DNA from: Aplectana chamaeleonis
Taxonomy: Eukaryota; Nematoda; Chromadorea; Rhabditida; Cosmocercidae
Direction: 5' to 3'
Length of the DNA stretch: 64,000 nt
Assembly: GCA_029168955.1 (NCBI GenBank)
Contig: JAPDOI010000039.1
Location: 186,001 to 250,000, forward strand
Shown: one piece after another, positions 47,501 to 59,500 of the stretch
Layout: the number at the start of each line of letters is the position of its first letter
How positions within the stretch are numbered: the stretch's first letter is position 1
Made by a program: the position numbers and the translations under genes
Notes under the pieces: generated by a model
Databases searched by the model: none
Seen by the model: the letters and a program-made list of their open reading frames with translations, nothing else
What the model was told of the DNA's origin: nothing

Positions 47501-50500
47501 TGTGTTATTAATGACTAGAGGTAAAGGTGCGAAATGTCACGGTTGTCTCCACCAGATTTGCCCAAGGTTGCACTTTGTAGGCAGCGCCAGTTTAGAAGGT
47601 AATTAGCGAGGTCATCAGAAAGTTCAGTCGTAAATAGACGATAATAAGGCTTGATATTAAGTTTATCCCGCATTTTAGTACATTTTTTGAATCGGAATGA
47701 CGCTGCGAATCGAATGGTGCTATTATATTTTCAAAATAACCGCTTTGAAAAGAGTTTCAATTCATTGAATCTAAAAAAGCTGAGAGTAGGTCAAGAATCG
47801 GACTGATCTTGACTATGCATACATTTTTGAAATCAGCATGGCAATACGAATGCATTGACGTTTTAAAATTTCGAAAACATCTACTTTGAAAGATTTTGGC
47901 TCTTTTCTGAGAAAGTAGGTCAAAACTAGGTCGAAAGTTTGTTTTTTCTCCAGCCTCAATACTTTTTTGGAATCAGCGCGACGAGACGAATCGAACGGTG
48001 TTTCCAGATTCCGAAATCGTTCACTCTGAACGAAAACGACGTTTCCGACGCGCTTTCGCGTCGCCGACGCGTTTTGGGACACATGTTATGAACGGTATTG
48101 TACTATCTTGGAATAAGACGAAAGGACGATATCAATTGTGTTGAACCCATGAGTAGGCTCATCCGCAACTTGTGTGAGTCCATGAGGTATTGCAAATTGC
48201 AGAAATAGTCTGGAAGATTGTGATCCATCACCTCCCGTTGACACATGTTTGGCGAATCAATAAGTGGGAAGTTGAGGTCACCAATCAGCAATATGTTACA
48301 TTGGGAATCCGAAAAAACAAAAGCTAAAAATTCCAACATGCACTCTAGCTCAGCTGTGGCGCACGATGGACTTCTATACACTGTGGCAACAAGGGTTTCA
48401 GTATCACCGTCAAAAAGGTTTACTAAAATTACTTGGCAAAACTCGGAAAAGTGTTTTGACTCCATAAACAAGTGAGCGAACCCTCTGCGAATGAGCACAG
48501 CGACGCCCCCACCTGGTCTATCACCTTGCCTGTCGCAACGATACACGTGATATGTATCGTTGTGACTTAATGTTGCATCGCTGATTGAAGTGGGCTTACA
48601 GCAAGTTTCGGTGATGAATACCCCAAGTAAATCCTCAGATAATAAAAAATTTAAATCAGGTAATCTATTCATAATGGAGCGAGAACCAAAGAGGCGAAAA
48701 CCTTTATATGCGATATTTCGATGGGCTGAGGCTGTTGACCAGACAGGCGCGGCATCACCCCAGTTCCTATCCTAGCGCTGATTGCTTTGCGACCCGGCTG
48801 GCGGTTGCGACTGCTGATCAGATTGCGGCTGAGCAGGGGAAGGTGGGCATTGCCTGTTCGTGACCTGCTCATCGCACTCGTTCGATGCAGACCTCGAAGA
48901 GGCTCTCGGAAGGTCACGTGGTGTTTTCAACTTCTGTATTGACAGGTCCCGGACAACACACAGGAGTTTTCCCTCTTGTTGATTGAGTAAGCCTGCCTTC
49001 CTCCTAAGGGCTCGACCAAAATCAAGCTGCTCGCGTGTGTACTGTGCTTCTCTGGGTCAAATTCCGGTCCGCAGTTGCGTCTCGACACGCTTTGCGGCCG
49101 AACGCGCTCGAGTCAGTCGGGTTTCCGGCGCCAAAGCCGACTCTATGTGGCATTTTTACACAATTTTCTCCAATTTTTCTTAGTTTCCATTTTCCAAAAC
49201 CCACCTAGAGTCAGCAAATCGGCGACTGCGGAGCTGGAAACTGTTCCGACTCGAAAGCGCGCGGCTGCAAAGCGTGTCGAGACGCAATTGCGGACCGGAA
49301 TTTGACCCGGATAAGCACAGTAGTCGTGGCGAGCATAGGAGTGAACGAAGTTTTTGGTTATTGATAACCTTCCCCTTCTCATCTGCGCTAGCAGCCGATC
49401 GCGCAGGTCCTGATTGCGCATTTTGATTTTGATTATATGCGGCCTAGTACGGCGTGGGTCTGTAACATTTCGCGGGTGGCGGAATATTTCAATTTTGCGA
49501 TCGCGCCACTCAGTTTGGAGATCTTCGTCTCCGGACTCGTCAATAACCTCCTTAAGTGACTCTCTGTCAAAGGCCGTTGCAGAAGACGCATCGATCTGCT
49601 CGTTTATGCCAACCCACACGATTCCGCAAACATCCTTCTCATTAGCCAGGTTCTATACTTAGTATCCGAATCACTCCTTTTCGGACATTCGATTTAGATA
49701 ATCCCATATCCGGAAATTTGAAAAAAAAACGCATTACCTGAATCGAGCCAATGTCCGGGAAACTTGAAATCGGCACTATCTGAATCAAACACTTATCCGT
49801 AGGGTCAAAAATTTGGATAAAATTCGGGTAAAATTTCGGATGAAATCGGATAATTTTTGGATAAAATCGGATAAATTGGGATAAAATTTCACTCGGCCAC
49901 GTGCATTTTCCTGTACCGCCTTCTGTTTAGTGCACCAACCCAGGGTTTTCCTCCTTCCGAAATCGGAAGAGTCATGGCGGCGCGAAAAAATGGGCGTGGT
50001 CAAGTGAAATGACCAAGAGTCTAGTTATTCAGTGTAGAAGCTTTTTCTATAGTTGCTTTGCATACTATAAGGGCTTTGCATACTTGTTACTTGCTAGTTG
50101 TCCTGAAAACCTAAAACCTGTGTATGGATCATACTGTGCCTCCGAACGACGATAAATTATTTGAAGATTTGTTTTCATATTTTTATTAATAAGCACTTTT
50201 GAAGATTGAAGTTTGCATGTGAACATGCTGCAAATGCAAGGAAGTACTTCTGTTTCTTCAATTATGGATGTTTTCAGAGGCTTGCCTTGAGTACCGGGTT
50301 AATTTTTTTACCGTTTTGCCTCAATTAAACTTTGTTCCGAAATTATCCGACCGGATATCCGTATCCGAATCATTGAGAAAATTGGCATTACCTGAATCGA
50401 TCCAATATCCGAAAGTTTGAGAAAATGAAATATCTGAATTGAACCAATTTCCGGAAAATTTAAAATCGGCAATATTTGAATATATCCATTATCCGAAGAA

Positions 50501-53500
50501 TTATCTTCGGATAACAAGTACACCAGGTATTCTTAGGAGCGGCGAAAATTTCGAATAAGTCGGATATTACTCTTTTCGAATAATCGACTTCTCGACTTAT
50601 CCGAAAATCGCCCCTTTTCGAATGATCGACTTCTCGACTTATCCAAAAATCGCCCTTTTTTTGAATGATCGACTTTTCAATTTAGCCGGATTTTTCACTT
50701 TTCGAATAGTCGACTTAGTCGATTTAATCGAAGTCGACTTTTTTCAATCGGATGATGATTCGATCATTCGATTCGGCCCAAGTATAATAGGTATGACGCA
50801 GTAATCGGCATGCCGGACCATCATAGCATTCAATTGAAGGGGTCGCGCAGTGCAAGTTTGGAGCAGTTGGTGTGCGCGCCATCAATGGGTGAATGTTGCG
50901 GGTTCAGTTCTTACGTGTGCCCGTAGGCTTTGCACTAAACAACGCCTGATTCATCACTTCATAGGTTTGATCGCTCTCGTTAACACTTGCTCATTGGAGT
51001 AGTTATCGTGCGCGCCGCTGTGATAATGGTGTCGCAAGTTCGTTTCCCATACAGCATTGTAGTTTTTGCGTTGAAGGGTGTTTCATTGTGACAAATGCGG
51101 AAGAAACGTATGACATTAGTATTCGTTGTCATGTCTTCTCACGAAATATTTCTCGTGTTGTTGTGAAAAAAACGAGGCGGTTTAGTACCAGCCCCAGACA
51201 CTCGTCTCTGGGCTGAAGTAGTTTTTTTGGCCCCTCTATCGAAAAAAATGGCCTTACTTGGGCTCGATCGGAATTTATTTTTTTGCGATTTTTGTGAACG
51301 AGTCTGGGCTATGAAACGTCAAATTTCAGATAGATTCAAATTATGTTTACTGTTCGATTGAGAACAGAGAAAATATACTCCAGCCCTTAAAGGCAGTGGT
51401 CGCGATCAAATATGCTTGTCGTCTTTTTTTCTCTAAACCCTTTTCTGGGTCTCGAGTAATAGGACCTATAAGAAAAAATCCCAAAATAACCACTGTTTTG
51501 AGCCAAATTTGAAACCTGAACTTTCTTGTCTTTTGATGGTGGACGAGCCCACTCCACATCATCGGCATCGGTGACCTCTTATATCAAGAACATCAGCTGG
51601 CTTGAAATTGAATTTCAATCAATGAAGCTTTGGATTTATGTACACATCTAGTCAAAAACATTGACTGAAGTGATGCTTTCATTGTTCAATTGTTTTTATT
51701 CGTTAAATTTGCATTTATTTCGTCCTCTGAATGTCGATGATTTTTGACTGCTCGGCATGAGACGGCGATCTTTTTCGTCATCGCTGTGCACGTGTGCACG
51801 AAACAGCTTCTTTGGGCCCTAGAAACTCTAATTCTAGCCCGTTTTTCACCGCTCTACCTTCATAGTTTTTCAGCTGTTTTTAATCTAAGCTGATTTTTGT
51901 AGTTTTTTCTATAACGTTTTTCATCGTGACCACAGCCTTTAACTGGGGGTCTGAATTCAAAAACCAGCGTAACTTATTAGTTGCTATTAGCTTCTGGTGT
52001 TCTACGTTAATGGGTCGCGATTTCGGGCTGCTCAATTCTCGTCCCAAGCCGAACTCTGAGAGCGGCTTTGAACATCTTCAAAGCATTTTTTGTGTACTGT
52101 ACCAAACTCAATTTACTGCTTTATTGATTATGAAGAAGCGTCAGAAGGGTTCTCTGAAGTAAGCAGTTCGTCATGGCACCATCAAAACTGACGCAGTCCA
52201 ATCGCCACTAAGAACGTTGTTTTTGTTTTCAGGTCTATCCCGACTTCTTGACGAATTTCGAATTACAGCGGATTTCTTCACACATTCTTTTTTCGAAGAT
52301 AAGCTGCGCACAGCATCGTCAAGATCTGGACCTCTAGGCCCAAGAACTATTTTCTGAGGTTTTCGTTAATGTCGAACTGCCTACTTCAGAGAACCCTTCT
52401 CACGCTTCTTCATAACCAATAGAGCTGTAAATTCAGTTTGGTACAGTACACCAAAAATGTTTTGAAGATGTTCAAAGCCGCTCTCAGAGCTCGGCTCGGA
52501 ACGAAAATTGAGCATCCCGAAATCGCGACCCATTAAAGTAGAACATCAGAAGCTAATAGCAACTAATAAGTTACGCTGGTTTATGAATTCAGACCCCCAT
52601 TTGAGGGCTGGAGTATATTTTTTCTGTTCTCAATCGAACAGTAAGCATAATTTGAATCTATCCGAAATTTGACATTTCATAGCCCAGCTTCGTTCACAAA
52701 CATCGCAAAAAATAATTTCCAATCGAGCCCCAAATAAGGCCATTTTTTCGATAGAGGGGCGTGAGACGAGTGTCTGGGGCTGGTACTGAACCCCTCGTTT
52801 TTTTCAGAGCAACACGAGAAATATTTCGTGAGAATACATGACAACGAATACTAATGTCATACGTTTCTTCCGCATTTGTCACAATGAAACACCCTTCAAC
52901 GCAAAGACTAAAATGCTGTATGGGAAACGAACTTGCGACACCATTATCACAGCGGCGCGCACGCCAACTACTCCAATGAGCAAGTGTTAACGAGAGCTAT
53001 CAAACCTATGAAGTGATGAAACAGGCGTTGTTTAGTGCAAAGCCTACGGGCACTCGTAAGAACTGAACCCGCATCATTCACCCATTGATGGCGCGCACAC
53101 CAACTGCTCCAAACTTGCACTGCGCGTCCTCTTCAATTGAATGCTATGATGGTCCGGCATGCCGATTACTGCCTCATACCTATCACAAATCGGAAGGATT
53201 TGAGACCATGATCGATTCATAAAGTTTCGATATGAACTATTGGAGCACTTCCCACTATTTTGTTTTTGAGCTTAACCGTGAACGCTTTCTGAAGCACAAA
53301 GGGCCATTGAGGGGGGAGTGAAGTCCGTTTCCAGAACTGCTCTTAGGTCACTCTAGGACAGTGGGATGATTCCGACTGACGGCGTCTGGAGCGGGCGTGA
53401 GAGCCCTCAAAACATGGCTCCACGCAAAAGTCGCTGGTGAGACCTTAGCGGCTAGTACATTTGGGGGCCGAAGAAATTGCGGATTAACTTGTATTTTCAG

Positions 53501-56500
53501 AATATTATGAGTGGAGTTCGAAATATTAGTAATTCCGGGAGACGTCTGGGTTGGAGTCTAAACTAGGAAATTTTAAAGAAATTTCAATTTTGAAATTCCT
53601 TTATTTTTTTCTGAAAAATTTAGAATGTTTCGGAAAGTTCCACATCGTTGAAACCATTCCCAAGCGTATTCATGCGCTGTTCAAAAAATGCGTCAGGTTC
53701 TAGGAGGTTTTTAGTATTAAAGTGGAGTTTGGTGACTTTAATGAAATTTCGATTTTTATAAAAAATTGGAAATATTCTCAATTGTTGATTTTTCAAAAGA
53801 TTCTCATACTTTACCTCATCTTGAACCTGATTCCATCCCGCAATTAGAAAGGGCAAGAACTGCATTGCTGGTACGTATTCTCACATGCCTGGTAAAATTT
53901 GTCATGGAACCTGCCTTTTTAAATCCGAAAACAAAAAAAAATTGACTCATCTTGAAGACACGATGACTTCTTCGAATCTAAATTTTCAATGAAGTTTTGC
54001 ATTTTGTTCCAGGAATACTCACCAATATAGAGGAAATTCGTAGTTCGATAACATTCACATCCATGTATGGTTAGGAATAGTGGTTTTGTATAAAAATGTC
54101 TTGGTAGGTTGGTGACAGAACGCAACGAAAGGAACTTAGAGGTAGAAAAACAGTATACGGCTGTGATAAATACAAGACAACGTAGAAAAACCATATACTA
54201 CTACCCTCAAGAACCAATCCTTTCGGACACAGGAAACATTTGATAGCTACCGTAACCCAAAATCTCTCCTCTGAGATTTAAAAAAAAATGTGGACGCTCA
54301 CTAGGTTGTATTTTTCATGCTGATTTCAAATCTAACGTTTATTTTCGAAATAAATAACTTTGAACCGAGTTATAGAGCAACGACGCCAAACGGCGCGCTC
54401 CGGCGCCCTAGCGCGTCGGATGACCAAAAGACACGCGCGGTATTGTAGCGTTAAGTTGCAGTTTTGTGCGACCTTACCGTGAGCTGAAAAAAGTTCAAAA
54501 AGCTTCAAAATTTTCTGAAATCAATATTTTTCCCAGAAAAAGACAGAATGAACCATTTTCTGGGAAATTTTTTGACACCCTCTCTTGATTATCGTCAAAT
54601 AAAAAGCTCTCGTTTGGATGAAGTTTACCGCGAACTAATCGCGAGTTAACTTACGTCTTTAAACCCCTAATTACCACCCCAGGTGAGTCAAAACCCCGGA
54701 TAACGGTTAGGCAAACAACTGATAATCGGATTACCCCTAGTGCCTAGATGGCCGCGAGCAGGCGGAGTTTCCTTTCAATTTTTGCCGAGTTTTGCCGAAA
54801 AAGTAACAGAAATACAAACGGCAAAAAATTCCTTAAAATGGCCGGCAAACGGCAAGCGGCATTCGGCGCACATCCTTGATGGCGATCCCACTGTCTCACC
54901 CTCTCCTCCCACATACTATTTCGCCATCCTCTCTCGCAAAGAACGAGATGGCGCTCTCGTCGCCATCGTGAGGACGACAGGACCACCCGGAAATAGCGAT
55001 TATGAGATCGACATAATGTCGACCTCTCCTGTAATTTTTGAATTTTTGAGCGTCTTTTCAGCTCAGAGAGCAATTCTACAAATTTCTGCCAAAACTTAAA
55101 GGCAGAGTTCGCGATAAAATTCGCTTTGCTATTTTTTTTGAGTATCTTGAAACCGGTCCCATTCTGATTCCAATGATGCTTCTGGAATCGTACAAGACCT
55201 TCTGGGAATGGAGTTATGGCCCCTCTAAAATTGAGCTAGGGAAAATGGTGGACGAGTTGTCCGAGGCTTGTAACTTCCGTCTTTTGCAGCCAATGTATGC
55301 GAGCTGACCTGAGTAAAGAGAGAAGTTGAGAATAAAGGGAAGAACGGGGCTTTTGACCGGAAACCATCACTCAACTCACGATTTCGAGTGTTCCATTGTT
55401 CACGTCGAGGGGCGGGAAGAGGTGGGACTTGCCCACAGCGGCGGGGTTTGTCCACTTTTTTAAGCCGTTTTGCGGCTCCTGGGTAGCTTTTCGTCCCGTT
55501 TTTTCGACGCTGTTATGCTTCTGAGAGCCACGAGAAGCGTTTGTCATGGAAAATTCGAGGACGAAGTTTATCGCGAACAGTGCCTTTAAGGTGCCACTCA
55601 GATGGCATCCTAAGCTCATCATTATGTCGAGCTCTCGCCTGGTTTGCTACCACCCCATGATTTTTACTCGCACACGACCCAATTCTGCGCCCCCTGCGCG
55701 GTCTGCCAAACTGCCCCCCCCCTCCCACACTGGGATCATCTCAGTGTAAGCTTGACCCTGCTGAACCGGCGGCACAGTACATCTTAGTTCCTTATCAAGA
55801 GTGCGTCGTATCCTTCCCTTATATGGAAAACCCTTTTTTTCATCGAATTAAACGTGTATTATGCACTCACTGAACGTCTTGGTTGATGGGGCCCGTGTTG
55901 TAGTTTGAGACACAATAGGAGCACGCTTGAAAGCCGGCGCACATCGCTTGATCGCTGGCGCATGCAGCGTGACCGAGGATGGCTAGGGGTTGACGATTGT
56001 AGTGATAATAGTATTGGTGACCGCCGCAACAGTTACAATATCGCCAGTGGCAGGCCTAGTTCCAGTGGTAGCTAGGTACTGAAATCAATAACAAACGATT
56101 CAAACCACTAGTCACTCGACCGCTGAAGGGCGACGAGGGTGGGGATGGTCACCTTACAGCTTTTCGGCGCCGCGAAGGCCCTGCGCCGCTGCCAGCGAGC
56201 GGTGACCGACGTCACGACGATAATGTTCGAGAATATTTTTGTCGCCGCCTCAAAGTCGCTGCGACTCAGCAGGTCGCTGCGACTCAGCAGACCCCTAAGC
56301 GGGAAATCGCGAAAGCTTATCTAGAGCGTGTGGCATCCGTGAATAGCTTTCTGGAGCTTGTAAAAGTACATTTGCATGGTATATGTAATTATAGCAGTAA
56401 CTGCCCATTTCAGTCCCCCCATTCCGGTGCCTTATCTCATCTTATTCATTGTTGTCGGAGTGACTTTAGTGACCATATCAGGTTGGTCATTAGGAGCAGT

Positions 56501-59500
56501 TGGAAGCGATCATTAAAGGATTGCTAAGTATCAATTTTTCACAGTGGATGTGGTGGCAACTAATATTATCCATCAGATTCATTATATGGGAAGGCAGATG
56601 GGCAGGGCAAAGGTGATTGCTGACAAAATGATATTGGTGAGGATTCCGAGAATGTTTTCCATAGTCGATCAAGATTCAATCGGCAATCAACTCAGATGGC
56701 TCAGAAGATCAGCATCAATAAAGGACTTGGTCTTGGTATGACACAGCTAGGAGCATTCGCTCGAATGGGAATGATGATAAATGTGAGTTTGAAGGTATCG
56801 TACGCACTTAAGACCATTCTTCCTTTTTTGGATTTGAATCATTGGTTGGCCCCGCCTGAGAGCGTACAGACTATAAAGCGGCAAAATTCACTTGGTTCCT
56901 ACACGTGCTGGTGTGGAGCGGAGGTTAGGGACAGTGAGAGAGCGTAGGGTAGACGGAGGCCGAGCCGTGGCGCGCGCCGCTCGCGCCTCGAGTGATGTGA
57001 ATTTCGACGTTTTATAGAGGGTAGGTAGAGTTTGTTGGGTCACCAACGCATTATTGCAAAGATATGGGAGATCGAATGCCTCGAATTCCGTCAGACGAGG
57101 CAGGCATTCTGACAGCCGCCTGGCGTCAAATGAGAAAAGAACTCAGCTCATCAACAATTGATAATTTCCACTAGTAAGCTATATCATTTGTTGATAAGCT
57201 GCTTTCTTTTCTCATTTGGTGCCAGGTGAGTGTTGGAAGGCCGACCTTTTTTGACGGAATTCGAAGCATACGATCTCCCCTATCTTTACAATAATGCGTT
57301 GGTAAACTGTGTTCTCAGGCGGGCCCAACCAACTAAACTAAAGTCTACCCGAATCACACTGTGCGCCCACGCGGTCGGCGGGTGTGTTGAGCCGCCGACG
57401 CCAGGGCATTCTTAGACCTTTGAATCGACTAGAAGGATTATCAGACGAGTAGGGAGCAATACTCCAGTCAACTATATCTCAGTCGTTGGAAGGTTCGTCT
57501 GAAAAATGCTTACGTGGCGGCTGCTCGACAAGCACGCCGACTGCGTGGGTGGACATTCTCATTCAGACAGATTCTACCGCACCTTTCCGCGCGATTTGTG
57601 CCTCTACATAGAATACTGTCTTTGGTCACTATGCAAGCTGCAACGGTTTCTCGCGATGTTAGTGTACTGTTGTGTATTACCACGCCTCAAACTCAGTTTT
57701 TTTAATCTGTAAGGTTACTTGAGATCCTGGTTTGCAAGACTATCTAACGATAGAATGCTTATTAGGATTTGAACTCGAAGAACAAAAAAGGTTTGGAAAT
57801 GTGCTTTCTAGATTGCTATGACTTACTTGACTTAATCAGTTGGCTTTCGCCTGACGCGGTCATTCTGCATCTTCACCGAGGTGTGCCGTCCTAGTAGTCA
57901 GCCGTGTCTATTTTTCACGGTCTTCAGCCACAATTTGAACACATTCCATCCAGCTGTCACTATTCCATTCCCTGCGAAACTAAACATCGCGCCTGAACTG
58001 TCTTTCGATGCTGAGTGACTTCAAATCCTCTTCAACCACATCCGTCCAGAACTTTCGCCTACGCCCAGGTGGCCGTTTCCAGACAGGATTTGGAAGCATT
58101 CTCAGAGCGTGTTGTACGAGACGATCCGGCGTTCTTCTTAGTATATGCCCGAGCAGTCGAAGTCGACTTTCCATTGCTGCTTGAGATGGCGTTAGGAGAT
58201 GCTGGCACCTCCCTCGTGTCAAGCGTTGATGTACTGCGTCGATTTCCTTGTAAAGGTCTTCGTTATGGCATACACGCGGCCAGAAATATCCACGCAAACG
58301 CCTAAAAAGCTTCCTCTCCGTGCAATCCAACCTTTCCATCTGCGTCTTCGGTGCTGCCCACGTCTCCGATCCGTGCATCATGATAGGGCGAATAGCGGAT
58401 AGGTAGACGCGCAACTTGACTTTCTTCGCGATGGTGGTAGACCACAAACACTTGGTTAGAGAATTAAATGCAGACGTAGCTTTCGCACATCGTTGTCGAA
58501 TATCCGCTGCATAACTACCATCGTTATTCAGCAAACAGCCCCAATAACAGAAATCGTCCACCAGTTCGATACGTTGTCCGTCCACACAAACTCCCGTTGA
58601 AGGCCTCTGAGAGACCCACATCTGCTTGCATTTTTCGAGACGAAGACGAAGTCCATAGGCTGCGGCATACTTCGAAACGAGGTTCGCAATCCTTTGCAGG
58701 TTTGCGTTGTTTGCAGCAAATTACACAATGTCGTCGGCGTACTCCAGGTCGACAGGGGAGCGTCATGATGGTGTTGGGATCACATCCGCAGGAAACTGTT
58801 CTGCAACTCTACGCATGATGTCATCAACGGCGAAGTTAAAAAGAAAAGGTCCTGCAACTGCTCCTTTCCTTACTCCTGTTTCCACCTCGAAAGCTGACGT
58901 AAATCCGACACGTGTACGAACTGTTGCTGTTGTTCCTTTGTTCATGTCCTCGATTAACCAAAAATACTTTTTCGGGACTCCATCTGCTTGCAGAGCATTG
59001 AGCAATCGATCGCGATGAGGAGAGTCGAACGCGGCTTCAAAGTTCAAAAAAGCAAGCTGTAATGGCTTCGAAAACCGCTGCCACGATTCAATTACTCTTC
59101 TCACGACGAACACTTGGTCGATGGTCGATCTTCCAGGTCGAAAACCGGCTTGCTCATCTCTGGTCGTTCTTTCACGATGTTTGATAAGTCGCTCGAGAAT
59201 GATACGTTCTAAAACCTTGTACATGACACGCAGTAGAGAGATTCCTCTGTAGTTCTTAGGATCCGTGACGGATAGCATCTTGTGAAGAGGTACAATGTTG
59301 GCATGTCTCCACGAATCGGGTATCCTTTCGCTCATCCATATGACACGGATGATGTTGGTCATTTCACGAATCCCAGACGGAGGAAGAGCTTTCAGCATAT
59401 CAGCAGTGATGTTTTCATTTCCACCTGCCTTTCCATTCTTCATTTTCCAGACACAATCCAAAACTTCAGACTCAGTCGGCGGTTCCTCACTGACATCGTA

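Larger units (their letters stand above)
36836..54878. mobile_element. hAT-like boundary pair 4 enclosing 18 kb
   Basis: The left end CAGGGGTGTGCGGCAAAC and the right end GGCGCACATCCTTG are preceded and followed by the same 8 bases ATGGCGAT (36828-36835 and 54879-54886). Both ends have CGGCAAA / TTTGCCG words, as in element 2. The simplest reading is one insertion later swollen by nested elements: an RTE fragment, a CR1-like element, a 5-kb palindrome, a 2.4-kb inverted-repeat element and MITEs. The right terminal repeat is more decayed than the left. Confidence 0.7.

Noticed and set aside
43107..48082. Mirrored open frames of 80-118 codons in the palindrome arms as possible transposon proteins
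   Set aside because: The two arms differ by frameshifts in these frames (43674-43931 versus 47250-47606), the sequences have no transposase or zinc-finger motif, and duplication by inversion alone explains the pair.
56637..56664. 28-nt intron from GTGAGG to CCATAG between exons 9 and 10
   Set aside because: Too short for splicing; the 59-nt intron ending at CTCAG (56695) gives the family-typical frame.
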